Part shown: piece after piece, positions 55,277 through 64,000 of the stretch
Numbering within the stretch: the stretch's first letter is position 1
How the letters are laid out: the number at the start of each line of letters is the position of its first letter
Assembly (NCBI RefSeq): GCF_004798585.1
Contig: NZ_PPXQ01000022.1
Span: 1 to 64,000, forward strand
DNA from: Massilia sp. Mn16-1_5
GTDB taxonomy: Bacteria > Pseudomonadota > Gammaproteobacteria > Burkholderiales > Burkholderiaceae_D
Direction: 5' to 3'
DNA: 64,000 bases
The notes under the pieces: model-generated
The model's input: the letters and a program-made list of their open reading frames with translations, nothing else
Told to the model about the DNA's origin: nothing
The model's database searches: none
Made by a program: the position numbers and the translations under genes

Positions 55277-55762
55277 TCAGACCACATGGCCCGGCGCCGC
55301 CTTCGTTGCCACCGTGCCGAAGGACTTTGCCAGCACCGCGTGCCGGTGCTCGAAGAATTTTTTCACGAACCAGCCGACGATCGGGCCCGCCACGCGCGGC
55401 CTGAAGGTGAGGTTGTCGGTGACCAGGGTGCCGCCCGCCGTCGGCGTAACGATGCGTTCGTGGCGCCAGGAGCGCATCGAGAGCAGCGGGGATTGCTCGA
55501 CGAAACGGCGGCCGGGCTCGAGTTCGGCGAAGGTCAGCTTCGACATGTCGATCGGGAATAGCCCGAGCAGCAGGAACTGGCAGCGGCACAGCGGCTTGTC
55601 CAGCGTGGTGTCTTCGCCGATATGGGTCATGCCTTTCGGGAAAGTGATTTTGAGGACAGGCCACATCTCGGCCTTGATGCCCTTGATCGAGGTTGACCAG
55701 GCCCAGACTTCCTCGGAGGAAGCCGGAACGGTCGTTTTGAATGTATGTCGTACTGTGCTCAT
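55277..55762 (-). CDS. SRPBCC-fold (START/polyketide-cyclase-like) protein
   Basis: The protein has 161 residues. The SRPBCC pattern is visible: 'HTFKTTVPASSEEVWAWSTS' at the start, 'WPVLKITFPKGM', 'FAELEPGRRFVEQSPLLSM', and a long C-terminal helix ('VKKFFEHRHAVLAKSFGTVA'). ATG 55762 follows GGAGG at good spacing. Such proteins bind hydrophobic ligands in a helix-grip pocket; the ligand here is unknown. It is convergent with the tRNA-Arg gene. Confidence 0.85.
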   Translation of the reverse strand: MSTVRHTFKTTVPASSEEVWAWSTSIKGIKAEMWPVLKITFPKGMTHIGEDTTLDKPLCRCQFLLLGLFPIDMSKLTFAELEPGRRFVEQSPLLSMRSWRHERIVTPTAGGTLVTDNLTFRPRVAGPIVGWFVKKFFEHRHAVLAKSFGTVATKAAPGHVV

Positions 55763-55882
55763 CGGGCCTCCGCTGTTCATGAGGTCGATTGTGGGCGCAA
55801 ATGTGACATCGATATGTTAGCCAGTTCGCAGTTCGAACAAACTGTTACAAATCCGGTCCCCGACACGGCGGGGAAACGGCAA

Positions 55883-55899
55883 GGGCGCCGGCGGCGCCC
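55883..55899 (-). terminator. GC-rich hairpin after the M28 peptidase gene
   Basis: GGGCGCC and GGCGCCC form a 7-bp stem 8 bp after the stop on the minus strand, with TTGCCGTTTCC following. Weak T content. Confidence 0.4.
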
Positions 55900-55907
55900 C
55901 TGAAAAC

Positions 55908-57002
55908 TTATTTGGTGTTGCGGCCTTGCCAGATACCCAGGTACTTGCTTGCCTTCGGGTTCTTCGCATTCCACTTCGGCGTGTCCGCGCCGTTGGCGAT
56001 CGTCCAGATTGCCAGCGCAACGGTGCGGTCGACTGCGGCCATGTTCTGGTAATCGATCTTGTCCCAGTGGTCGCCCGCGCCGTGGTAGTCGGGGAAGCCG
56101 TAGGCCACGCTCACCGTGTGCGAAGGGATGCCCTGGTCGGCCAGTGCCTGGTTGTCGCTGTGCGCGAAATACTTGTCGCTGTTGACCGGATGCTTCCAGA
56201 CGCGGATGCCCGTGTCGTCGCCGGCGCTTTTCAGGATCGCGCCGACGTCGGAAAAGTCAAAGCCGGTGACGCCGAAGGCACGTACTTGCGCGCCTTCATT
56301 GTCGTCGGTGCGGCCGACCTGTTCCAGGTTGATGCCGGCGATCGTCTTTTCGATCGGCACCAGCGGATGGGCCCCGTAGTAGCGCGAGCCGACCAGGCCG
56401 TGTTCCTCGCCGAAGACGGTCATGAAGACGATGCTGCGCTTGGGACGCGTCTTGTGCGCCCCGAAGGCCTTGGCCAGTTCGATCACCGAGACCGTCCCGC
56501 TGCCGTCGTCGTTGGCGCCGTTGAAGATGACGTCGCCCGGACCGGTCCTGGTGCCGAGGTGATCGTAGTGGGCCGTGACCAGAATATAGCTGTCCTTCAG
56601 CACCGGGTCCGAGCCGCGCAGGATGCCGACCACGTTGCGTACCTTGACCGGTGCCGCAGGCGCGGCCGAAGGGGCCGGCGGATTCTTGGCGCGCTTCGGA
56701 TCGATCAGGTTCCAGTCGGCCGTCTGGAAGTAGCCGTCGTCGCCCAGGGGCTCGAGGCCGGCCGCGCGAAACTGCGCGGCGATGAATTCGGCGGCGATGT
56801 CGAGTCCCGGCGAGGGCGTGCCGCGGCCGCCGAGCGCGTCGGAGGCCAGGAAGGACAGGTTGCCGCGCATCGAGGCGGCCGAAATGCGCTCGAGCACGGG
56901 CGCGACTTCAGCGGGGACCGGCGCAGCAAAGAGCGGCAAGGCCAGCGACAGGCCGAGCAGGGCGGGGAGGGCACGGAGAAGCGGACGGCGGGACAGGGAC
57001 AT
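55908..57002 (-). CDS. Exported M28-family zinc aminopeptidase
   Basis: The protein has 364 residues with a signal peptide ('PLLRALPALLGLSLALPLFA'). The M28 zinc ligands are visible: 'ILVTAHYDHLG' (His, Asp), 'NGANDDGSGTVSVIELAKAF' (bridging Asp), 'TVFGEEHGLVGSRYY' (catalytic and metal Glu), 'GINLEQVGRTDDNE' and the final 'HSDNQALADQGIPSHTVSV'. It likely removes N-terminal residues from peptides in the periplasm or outside. ATG 57002 begins the signal peptide. Confidence 0.92.
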   Translation of the reverse strand: MSLSRRPLLRALPALLGLSLALPLFAAPVPAEVAPVLERISAASMRGNLSFLASDALGGRGTPSPGLDIAAEFIAAQFRAAGLEPLGDDGYFQTADWNLIDPKRAKNPPAPSAAPAAPVKVRNVVGILRGSDPVLKDSYILVTAHYDHLGTRTGPGDVIFNGANDDGSGTVSVIELAKAFGAHKTRPKRSIVFMTVFGEEHGLVGSRYYGAHPLVPIEKTIAGINLEQVGRTDDNEGAQVRAFGVTGFDFSDVGAILKSAGDDTGIRVWKHPVNSDKYFAHSDNQALADQGIPSHTVSVAYGFPDYHGAGDHWDKIDYQNMAAVDRTVALAIWTIANGADTPKWNAKNPKASKYLGIWQGRNTK

Positions 57003-57203
57003 AAGTGTGCTTGTAAGTTGATGAAGTGGCAAAGCCGCCCAAGTATAGCGCCGTGCCTTGTCCGGGGGAACATATGCATGGGAGAGGCGCCGCGGCTACG
57101 CTCTTGTCTGTCTGGAAACGAACGCCGTCGGCATGGTCTTTATGATAACGTCGTCGCAATCTGCAGTCCGCAGTCTGCGGACGCGTCCATTTACGGAGTG
57201 TGT

Positions 57204-58169
57204 ATGCGTGTTCATCGTTTGCTGGGGCCTGCTTTCCTGCTGGCTGCGTTCGGGATGTCGGCCGCCGGGTTCGTCCAGGCCGAAAACCAGCCGCAGGCGA
57301 ACACGCCGCAAGGCGACACCTATACGCTCAAGCTGCCCGCCGGCGAGCCGGCCGCCGCGGCCGCCCAGGACGGCACGGTCCAGTTCATCGGCACGGCAAC
57401 CGTCCTGATCCGCTACCAGGGCCTGATCATCTTGACCGACCCCAACTTCCTGCACAAGGGCGACCACGTGCATCTCGGCTATGGCCTGACTTCCCAGCGC
57501 CAGACCAATCCCGCCATCGAATTCGACAAGCTGCCGCCGATCGACCTGGTGATCCTGTCGCACATGCACGAGGACCATTTCGACAAGCTGGTGCAGGAAC
57601 GCCTGAACCGCAACACGCCGATCGTGACCACGCGCGAAGCCGGCGAAAAGCTCAAGCGCCTCGGCTTCCAGCAGCGTTTCGCCCTGAGCGAATGGGACAA
57701 GCTGGAGGTGAGCAAGGGCGAAACGCGCCTGCGCATCACCTCGGTGCCTGGGCGCCATGGCGCGGCCGGGGTCTCGGTGCTGCTGCCGAAGGTCATGGGC
57801 AGCGTGCTCGACTTCGGTGCCCAGCCCGACACGCCGGACTACCGGATGTACATCAGCGGCGACACCCTGGTCTACGACGACATCCGCACCATTCCGCAGC
57901 GCTTCCCCGGCATCGACCTGGCCCTGCTGCACCTGGGTGGCACCCGCATCCTGGGCGTGTTCAAGGTGACGATGGACGGCAAGGACGGGGTGCAGATGAT
58001 GCAGATCGTGAAACCGAAGAAAACCATTCCGATCCACTACAACGATTACGACGTGTTCAAGTCGCCGCTCGCCGAGTTCGCGCGCGAGGTCAAGGCGGCG
58101 GGGCTCGATGACAGCGTCGTCTATTTGGCGCACGGCGATACCTATACGTTCACGCCGCGCAAGCGCTGA
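57204..58169 (+). CDS. Exported MBL-fold metallo-hydrolase (UlaG-like)
   Basis: The protein has 321 residues with a signal peptide ('RLLGPAFLLAAFGMSAAGFVQA'). The metallo-beta-lactamase site is His120-x-His122-x-Asp124-His125 ('LSHMHEDHFD'); 'VPGRHGAAGVSVLLP', 'YISGDTLVYDD' and 'TIPIHYNDYDVF' give further ligands. The fold resembles UlaG-like lactonases and NAPE-PLD-type phosphodiesterases. ATG 57204 follows ACGGAG. It is divergent from the M28 peptidase gene. Substrate unknown. Confidence 0.9.
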   Translation: MRVHRLLGPAFLLAAFGMSAAGFVQAENQPQANTPQGDTYTLKLPAGEPAAAAAQDGTVQFIGTATVLIRYQGLIILTDPNFLHKGDHVHLGYGLTSQRQTNPAIEFDKLPPIDLVILSHMHEDHFDKLVQERLNRNTPIVTTREAGEKLKRLGFQQRFALSEWDKLEVSKGETRLRITSVPGRHGAAGVSVLLPKVMGSVLDFGAQPDTPDYRMYISGDTLVYDDIRTIPQRFPGIDLALLHLGGTRILGVFKVTMDGKDGVQMMQIVKPKKTIPIHYNDYDVFKSPLAEFAREVKAAGLDDSVVYLAHGDTYTFTPRKR

Positions 58170-58197
58170 GCGGCGAGCCTTAGGCCGTTAGATGCTC

Positions 58198-59478
58198 TTA
58201 GCCCTGGATCGCGCCGCTCGCCGGCGATTCAGGGTCGATCGAGGTAATTTCGCCACCGAACTCGTGCGGCATGACGACCGGTACCTGCAGGCAGATGCTC
58301 TTGGTGGGTAGCACGGCTTCCCAGGCCTTTACCAGTTCGCGGTAGGCGACACCGACGGGGCGGATCCTGCGCTCGAGATCGAACAGGCCGAGGGCATTGA
58401 CGTTGCCGGCGTTCACCCGCAGCGCGCTATCCCAGTCGACCTGGTCGGTCAACGAATACCACGTGAAGCCGATCAGGGGCACGCCGTTATTGCGCACGCG
58501 CAAGACATTCGCCCATTCCTTCTTCAGCCAGTACACGGCCTCGTCGCCGGCCGGCCCCTGGCACAGATTCGTTTCGGTGTGCATCACCGGCAGGCGGTAG
58601 CGGTTGTAGTACTGGTGGGTGATGACCGCATAACCGAAGATTTCACCGGCCGCGCGTGTCATGCCGTCGGCCGAGACGTAATGCTCGTTGGTCTGGTAAT
58701 AGTCATTGCCCATGATGCAGTGGTGCTTCAGGTTGTGCTGCAGGAAGAAATGGTATTCCTCCCGCTGCATCCCGTTGTCGAGCAGGTACTCGTACATGTC
58801 GGAATCGACGCGCCGGCCGTAATTCAGGTCGAGGGCAAGGAAGCGGCGCGCGTTGTTGATCTCGGCCGGACCAATGGCGTCGGGCGATTCGGCATGGAAG
58901 TATTCGGTCGATTCGCTCTGGATGAACAGGGCGTCCGGGCGCACCTTCAGGATCGCGTGCATGGCCAGGATGTTGGCCTTGACCAGGTGCTTGATCGCGG
59001 TCACGAAGGCGGCATCGGTGCGCAACTGCTCGTTCCACCAGCCATAAAGGGTCGAGAACACGGCGCAGATCCACATCTCGTTGATCGGCGTGTACATCTG
59101 CACCCAGGGGTAGCGCTGCGCAAAGGCGCCCGCATAGCCGGCGAACAGTTCGGGGAAGTCGGGGTTCTGGAAATTGCCGATCCAGTCGGGCACGCCGAAG
59201 TGGCAGAGGTCGACGATGGGCGCGATGTTACGCCGATGCAGGTCGGCGAAGGCAAGGTCCGCGAACTCCCAGTCATAACGGTCAGGACCGAGCCAGGTAC
59301 GGTGCAGGGGAGGACCGTAGCGCAGCACCCGCAGGCCGAGTTCCTGGACCAGGTCGAAGTCGAGCCTCCAGTGCTTGTAGTGTCCGCATTTCTCCAGCTC
59401 GTCCATACGCAGGCGACCACCTTCGATGGTCGGGGCGCTGTTCTCGATCCCGGTCGCGAAAATGAAACCTGCGTGCAT
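58198..59478 (-). CDS. Family 1-like glycoside hydrolase
   Basis: The protein has 426 residues without a signal peptide. Its clan GH-A barrel shows 'LRYGPPLHRTWLGPDRYDWE', acid/base Glu134 in 'YTPINEMW', and nucleophile Glu302 in 'PVMHTETNLCQ'; 'GFTWYSLTDQVDWDSAL' is the late strand. The NE and TE(T)N pairing fits GH1, though with divergence from classic beta-glucosidases. It is convergent with the MBL-fold gene. The sugar substrate is not evident. Confidence 0.85.
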   Translation of the reverse strand: MHAGFIFATGIENSAPTIEGGRLRMDELEKCGHYKHWRLDFDLVQELGLRVLRYGPPLHRTWLGPDRYDWEFADLAFADLHRRNIAPIVDLCHFGVPDWIGNFQNPDFPELFAGYAGAFAQRYPWVQMYTPINEMWICAVFSTLYGWWNEQLRTDAAFVTAIKHLVKANILAMHAILKVRPDALFIQSESTEYFHAESPDAIGPAEINNARRFLALDLNYGRRVDSDMYEYLLDNGMQREEYHFFLQHNLKHHCIMGNDYYQTNEHYVSADGMTRAAGEIFGYAVITHQYYNRYRLPVMHTETNLCQGPAGDEAVYWLKKEWANVLRVRNNGVPLIGFTWYSLTDQVDWDSALRVNAGNVNALGLFDLERRIRPVGVAYRELVKAWEAVLPTKSICLQVPVVMPHEFGGEITSIDPESPASGAIQG

Positions 59479-59605
59479 CGGCTGCCTCCATTACGGTCAG
59501 AGCGCTACCAGTATGGCATACCGCCACGGCAGCTGCTGGTGTGCGCACGCGCTCGCTCGGAACACGTTATGCTGTCAACTCAACAATACCGGGCCCGCCG
59601 CCAGC

Positions 59606-61252
59606 ATGCCGACCGTACAGCCATCCGCGCACGACCTTGCCAATCGCCGGATGGTGTTCGGCTTGTTGCTGTCGCTGCTGGCGCATGCGCTGATCCTGTC
59701 GATCGGCTTCGGGCTGTCCGGCATGCGCGCGGGCGGCGCGGGGCCGGTCACGGTCAGCCTGGCGCCCTTGCCGCCGCCGGCGACGCTGCCTGCGGCGCTT
59801 CCTGCGCCGGCCGATCCGGCGCCTGCAGCGGCGCCTGCGGCCGCGCCCGTGCCTGCGCATGCACCCGCATCCGGTTTCCGCCTGTTTGACCCCGTGCCAA
59901 TGGCGCCGCTGTCACCGCCGCCACAGGCCCAGGCCAGGCCGGCCCGGCGCCGTAATCCTGTGCCTGTGAGGAAACCGCCGGCGCGCGAACCGGCGTCGCC
60001 GCCGGTAATCGTGCAGAACGACAATCCGGATGCCGCCTTCAAGGTGCCGCTGGCCGAAGTCCCGGTCGAGCCGGTGCCGGAGGCGCCTGAGCCCGTCAAA
60101 GTGGAGCCCGAGGCGGCCGAACCCGAAGCGAATCTGCTCGCGGCCGAGGAAGCCGCGCAGCGCGCGCGGGAGGAGGCCGAGCGGCAGCGTCTGGTGGAAG
60201 AGGAACGGGCGCAGGCGCTGCGGCTGGCCGAAGAGCGTGCGGCAGCCCTGCAACGGCAGGCGCAGGCGGAGCAGGAACAGGCGCACCGCCTGCAGGAAGA
60301 ACAATTGCGCCAGGAGCGCGACAGGCAGGAACGCGTGGCGCAGGAGGCGGCCCGTGCCCGGGAACTGGCTGCGCAGCGCGCGCTCGCGCAAGAGCAGGCG
60401 CGCGAGGCGGCCGTGCGCGAGGCCGGGCGGCTGGCTGCCGAGGAGGAGGCGCGACGTGTGGCGGCCGAACGCGAACGGGCGGCACTGCAGCTGGCCGAGG
60501 AGAAGGCCCGGCAACGCGCAGCGGAAGCGGCACGCCAGCGCGACCAGCAGCTGGCCCGCCAACAGGAGGAAGACGAACGCGCACGCCGTCAACGCGCGGA
60601 GCAGGCCGCCGCTCAGGCCATGCAGGATGAACTGGCACGGCAACAAGCCATGCAACAGGCGCGTCGGCAGGCAGCTCAGGCCGAGCATGCGCGCCAGGTG
60701 GCGCAAGGGACGGGCACGGCCGATATGCCTGCCGGCGCGCCCGGAAACGGGGCGGGCGCCGGGGGCGGGACCCTGCCGCGCGGCGCCCTCGACGGTCCCG
60801 GCTTCGCCGGCAGGGCGCGCGAACTGCTGCGCGGCATCGAGCTTCCCGCCACGCCGCCGGCGGCGCTGCGGCCCGCCCAGCAGATGGCGGAGGGACGGCG
60901 ACGCGTGGTCGACACGCTGGAACGCGACGTGCCGCTGCGCCTGTACGTGGACAGCTTCCGCCAGAAGATCGAACGCAATGCCGCGCAGATCCGGATGCAG
61001 GTGGCAGGCGGGCCGGGGCGTGCCGATCCGCTCGTCAGCGTGGCCTTGCGCAGCGACGGCAGCGTCGACGATGTGACGATCGTGCGCTCGAGCGGCCGCG
61101 CCGATCTCGACGAGGCCGTGCGCCGCATCGTGCGCCTGAATGCCCGCTACGCCGCCTTTCCGCCGGCGGTGGCCGCCCGTTTCGACGTGATCGAAATCCG
61201 CCGCATCTGGCTGTTTGCCGAGAACCTGAAACTGCTCGAGGAAGTGCGTTAG
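59606..61252 (+). CDS. TonB/TolA-like protein with long coiled coil
   Basis: The protein has 548 residues. One membrane helix lies near residues 12-35 ('VFGLLLSLLAHALILSIGFG'). A Pro/Ala region (about 45-165) is followed by a roughly 210-residue Ala/Glu/Arg/Gln-rich coiled coil ('EEAAQRAREEAERQRL' and so on), then a Gly-rich hinge and a TonB-type C-terminal domain ('VSVALRSDGSVDDVTIVRSS', 'LDEAVRRIVRLNA', 'VIEIRRIWLF'). It should span the periplasm and transmit force from ExbB/TolQ-like motors, none of which are nearby. ATG 59606 has no strong ribosome-binding site. Confidence 0.85.
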   Translation: MPTVQPSAHDLANRRMVFGLLLSLLAHALILSIGFGLSGMRAGGAGPVTVSLAPLPPPATLPAALPAPADPAPAAAPAAAPVPAHAPASGFRLFDPVPMAPLSPPPQAQARPARRRNPVPVRKPPAREPASPPVIVQNDNPDAAFKVPLAEVPVEPVPEAPEPVKVEPEAAEPEANLLAAEEAAQRAREEAERQRLVEEERAQALRLAEERAAALQRQAQAEQEQAHRLQEEQLRQERDRQERVAQEAARARELAAQRALAQEQAREAAVREAGRLAAEEEARRVAAERERAALQLAEEKARQRAAEAARQRDQQLARQQEEDERARRQRAEQAAAQAMQDELARQQAMQQARRQAAQAEHARQVAQGTGTADMPAGAPGNGAGAGGGTLPRGALDGPGFAGRARELLRGIELPATPPAALRPAQQMAEGRRRVVDTLERDVPLRLYVDSFRQKIERNAAQIRMQVAGGPGRADPLVSVALRSDGSVDDVTIVRSSGRADLDEAVRRIVRLNARYAAFPPAVAARFDVIEIRRIWLFAENLKLLEEVR

Positions 61253-61421
61253 CCGCTGCTAATTTTACCGACAGCAATAATGCACCGGTGAAGCGATCTT
61301 CGCCTGTCCGTACCTGCCTCGCCTGAGTCAGCCGTTTGATATGCAGCAAAGCCGCCTGTGATGAACGCCGTACGCTGAGTTAGTCAGCAATAGAACGACA
61401 GTCCATTTCACAGGCCATGTC

Positions 61422-62552
61422 ATGAATTTTCCAACAGAAATTTTGCGTTGGCGCTTAGCCGCCGTGGCAACCGTATTCCTGCTGGGCGGCTGCACCACCG
61501 GCATGCAGTTCCATGCACAGGACAGCAAGGGCAACGCCGAGCCTGCGCCACCGACCGAGATGATCACCGAAGAGCTGATCGCGGCCGAGAAGCGGGTCAA
61601 TGCACAGCAGGGCGAGCAGAACCTCTCGCGGCTGATGGTGCCGCATCCGCCGCCTTACACCATCGGGCGCGGCGACGTGCTCGCCATCGTCGTCTGGGAC
61701 CATCCCGAGCTGGCGGGCGGCGGCGTAACGGCGGCCACCGCCGCGGCCGATGCCAATGGCACCGGGGCCAACAGCAACTCCAACGCGCCGCAGCCGGGCT
61801 TCGTGGTCGACCACCAAGGCCGCATCCAGTTTCCCTTCGCCGGCCTGCTGCCGGTCGAAGGCCTGACCGAGGAAGCGGCGCGCGCGCTGCTGACGCAAAA
61901 GCTGGCGCGCTACATCGCCAACCCGAACATTACGTTGCGCGTGCAGGCCTACCGCAGCAAGCGGGTCTACATCGACGGCGAAGTCAAGCAACCCGGCCTG
62001 CAGGCGATCAACGACATCCCGATGACCCTGGTCGAGGCCCTGAACCGCGCCGGCGGCCTGCTGCCCACTGCCGACCAGAGCCGCATCGCGCTCGAGCGGG
62101 GCGAGACGCGCTACAGCATCAACCTGCGCGACCTGGTCCAGAAAGGCATCAACCCGGGCAACATCATGCTGGCGCCCGGCGACGTCGTACGCGTGCACTC
62201 GCGCGACGAAAGCAAGGTCTTCGTCTCCGGCGAAGTCGTCCAGCCGCGGGCGCTGACGATGCACAACGGACGCCTGACATTGAACGAGGCGCTGGGCGAG
62301 ACGGGCGGCATCAGCCCGCTGAGCGGCGACGCGCGCCAGATCTACGTCGTACGCAAGACGCCCGAACGCACACGTGTGTTCCAGCTCGACGCCCGGTTGA
62401 CCGGCTCGCTTGCCATGGCCGAGTCCTTCGAGCTGCGCCCGAAAGACGTGGTCTACGTCGCCGCTTCGCCACTGGCGAACTGGAACCGTCATCTCAGCCT
62501 GCTGTTCCCTGGCGCGCTCACCTCCGCGGTCGGCGTCACCACCCGTCCGTGA
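61422..62552 (+). CDS. Wza-like outer-membrane polysaccharide export lipoprotein
   Basis: The protein has 376 residues. The signal ends in a lipobox ('VFLLGGCTTG'). It has the polysaccharide-export domain ('YTIGRGDVLAIVVWDHPELA', 'DHQGRIQFPFAGLLPVEGLT') and two SLBB-type domains ('RVYIDGEVKQPGLQAI', 'KVFVSGEVVQPRALTM'), then a C-terminal helix. An Ala/Asn-rich insertion lies near residues 100-125. It forms the outer-membrane channel for exopolysaccharide. It is followed 16 bp later by the Wzc-like gene, the start of an EPS cluster. Confidence 0.93.
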   Translation: MNFPTEILRWRLAAVATVFLLGGCTTGMQFHAQDSKGNAEPAPPTEMITEELIAAEKRVNAQQGEQNLSRLMVPHPPPYTIGRGDVLAIVVWDHPELAGGGVTAATAAADANGTGANSNSNAPQPGFVVDHQGRIQFPFAGLLPVEGLTEEAARALLTQKLARYIANPNITLRVQAYRSKRVYIDGEVKQPGLQAINDIPMTLVEALNRAGGLLPTADQSRIALERGETRYSINLRDLVQKGINPGNIMLAPGDVVRVHSRDESKVFVSGEVVQPRALTMHNGRLTLNEALGETGGISPLSGDARQIYVVRKTPERTRVFQLDARLTGSLAMAESFELRPKDVVYVAASPLANWNRHLSLLFPGALTSAVGVTTRP

Positions 62553-62568
62553 GTATCGGAGACAAGCT

Positions 62569-64000
62569 ATGACCAAGCCAACCGACCACCTCCCGATGGC
62601 CCATGTGGCGCATAATCCGCCGATCCTGAGCATGCCCTTCGATCCGCGGCCCAGCCTGAACGCCGTCGACGAGCCGGCGGCCGACCTGAAAGGGCATTTC
62701 AACACCCTGTACGACAACCGCTGGCTGATCGGCGGCATCACCGCGCTGATCACCCTGATCGCAGTCCTGTACGCGCTCGTGGCCAAGCCTGTCTACGAAG
62801 CGAACCTGATGATCCACGTGGAGGAAGAAAGCCCGAATGCCTCCAAGAACATCCTGAGCGAAGCGTCCTCCCTGTTCGAAACCAAGAAGGCTGCCATTGC
62901 CGAGATGGAGCTGCTGCGCTCGCGCATGGTCGTCTCGCAGGCGGTCGACAACCTGCAGCTCTACATCGAGGTTCAGCCCAAGTACTTCCCGGTGGTCGGC
63001 TTCTGGTTCGCGAACCAGAACAACGGTGCGCTCTCGAATCCCGGGCTGTTCGGCTACGGCGGCTATGTCTGGGGCGGCGAAAAGGCCGAGGTCACGGTCT
63101 TCGACGTGCCCGAAAGCTGGCTCAACCGCGAGTTCACGATCACCGCGCGCGGCATCAACCGCTACCACTTTTCCGGCGGCGGCCAGCGCCTTGCCTTCGA
63201 CGGCACGGTAGGCCAGCGCTACCGCGTACCGACGCCGGACGGCATCATGGAGATCAAGGTCGACCGCCTGTATGCCAATCCCGGCGCGCGCTTTCGCCTC
63301 AAGCGCAAATCGCGTCTGGGTACCATCCAGGAAATCCAGACGGCCATGGTCATCACCGAGCAGGGCAAGCAGTCGGGTGTGATCGAGGTCAAGCTGCGAG
63401 GCGAGAATGCCAAACGCGCCAATGCCTTGCTCAGTGAAATCGGTCGCGAATACATGCGCCAGAACCTGGCGCGCAAGACCGAGGAAGCAGAAAAATCGCT
63501 CGCTTTCCTGAACAAGCAGTTGCCGATCCTGAAGCGCCAGCTGGAACAGTCCGAGGACCGCTACAACCAGTTCCGTAATTTGCACGGTACGGTCGACCTG
63601 CGCGAAGAAGGAAGGATGAGCCTGGCGCAGGCGACCGCGGCGAAGGCGCGCCGGATGGAGCTGCTGCAGAAAAAAACCGAACTGCTCGCACGCTTTACCG
63701 AAGACCATCCGATCGTCGCCGCGATCAACCGCCAGCGCAAGGAAGTCGACGCCGAGATCGAGGCAATCGCCGCGCGCATCAAGACTTTACCAGTGCTCGA
63801 ACAGGACGAGGCGAGGCTGACGCGTGACATCAAGGTCAATACCGACCTGTACACGGCACTGTCGAACACCGCGCAGCAGTTGCGCCTGATTTCCGTCGGG
63901 CGCGTCAGCAACGTGCGCCTGATCGACGCACCGATGGCGCCGGAAAAGCCGGTCCGGCCGAACCGCCCGGTGATCGTCGCACTCGCGGTCATCATCGGCA
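62569..64000 (+). CDS. Wzc-like polysaccharide co-polymerase/tyrosine autokinase, 5' part
   Basis: The gene runs off the window; 477 codons are visible. ATG 62569 follows GGAG. A Wzz domain begins with a membrane helix ('WLIGGITALITLIAVLYALVA', about residues 53-73) and 'VYEANLMIHVEEESP'. It continues through a periplasmic coiled coil ('EEAEKSLAFLNKQLPILKRQ', 'EDRYNQFRNLHGTVD') to 'PEKPVRPNRPVIVALAVI', the start of the second helix. The BY-kinase domain should follow beyond the edge. It controls chain length and export through the Wza channel. Confidence 0.9.
   Translation, partial: MTKPTDHLPMAHVAHNPPILSMPFDPRPSLNAVDEPAADLKGHFNTLYDNRWLIGGITALITLIAVLYALVAKPVYEANLMIHVEEESPNASKNILSEASSLFETKKAAIAEMELLRSRMVVSQAVDNLQLYIEVQPKYFPVVGFWFANQNNGALSNPGLFGYGGYVWGGEKAEVTVFDVPESWLNREFTITARGINRYHFSGGGQRLAFDGTVGQRYRVPTPDGIMEIKVDRLYANPGARFRLKRKSRLGTIQEIQTAMVITEQGKQSGVIEVKLRGENAKRANALLSEIGREYMRQNLARKTEEAEKSLAFLNKQLPILKRQLEQSEDRYNQFRNLHGTVDLREEGRMSLAQATAAKARRMELLQKKTELLARFTEDHPIVAAINRQRKEVDAEIEAIAARIKTLPVLEQDEARLTRDIKVNTDLYTALSNTAQQLRLISVGRVSNVRLIDAPMAPEKPVRPNRPVIVALAVIIG

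Overview
The window is about 64 kb of high-GC chromosome from a beta-proteobacterium, most likely Oxalobacteraceae and Massilia-like. This rests on gene order that is typical of the Burkholderiales: pstSCAB-phoU-phoBR, carAB-greA-yhbY-rlmE-ftsH-folP-glmM, and tsaB-rimI-uracil-DNA-glycosylase-like. The protein sequences also look like that family. No phage, transposase, integrase or CRISPR array was found. Gene density is high, and many genes are translationally coupled through ATGA or short overlaps.

Region 1 (1-1.6 kb) holds the tail of a Ppx/GppA-type phosphatase, a histone-H1-like Ala/Lys-rich protein, a REP-like palindromic element and a small HTH protein. Region 2 (1.6-12.6 kb) is the most interesting stretch. 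It has a PhnD/PhnC/PhnE/PhnE-type ABC importer with an extra LolD-like ATPase (minus strand), divergent egtD-egtB (hercynine methyltransferase and a sulfoxide-synthase-type iron enzyme) coupled to a YihY-like membrane protein, a diguanylate cyclase, and a minus-strand pair that I read as senB-senC (selenosugar synthase and selenophosphate synthetase). Together they outline uptake, activation and incorporation of selenium into selenoneine, or of sulfur into ergothioneine.

Region 3 (12.7-20.9 kb) has an RhlE-type DEAD-box helicase with a GGYN repeat tail, an MltD-like lytic transglycosylase, DUF1415 and DUF1289 proteins, and a large PAS-GGDEF-EAL protein. Region 4 (20.9-26.3 kb) is a molybdenum/tungsten neighbourhood: a Tat-exported molybdopterin hydroxylase large subunit, a MOT1-type molybdate transporter, a ModE-like regulator and a TupA-like binding protein. 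Region 5 (26.3-34.9 kb) has a thioredoxin, tsaB, rimI, a divergent UDG-like protein, DUF1853, lplT, alr and radA. It is followed by a low-GC islet with an Imm74-like immunity gene and a 63-bp radA relic, then a PilZ protein.

Region 6 (34.9-43.5 kb) is the phosphate regulon under a recognisable Pho box, followed by a 133-bp REPIN-like element, a patatin-like lipoprotein and a GlcG/HbpS-like protein. Region 7 (43.5-55.3 kb) is housekeeping: carAB, greA, yhbY, rlmE, ftsH, folP, glmM, tRNA-Pro(TGG) and tRNA-Arg(TCT). Region 8 (55.3-64 kb) has an SRPBCC protein, an M28 peptidase, an MBL-fold hydrolase, a GH1-like glycosidase, a TonB/TolA-like protein and the beginning of an exopolysaccharide cluster (Wza-like, then Wzc-like cut by the window end). 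All family assignments come from reading motifs; no database search was run.
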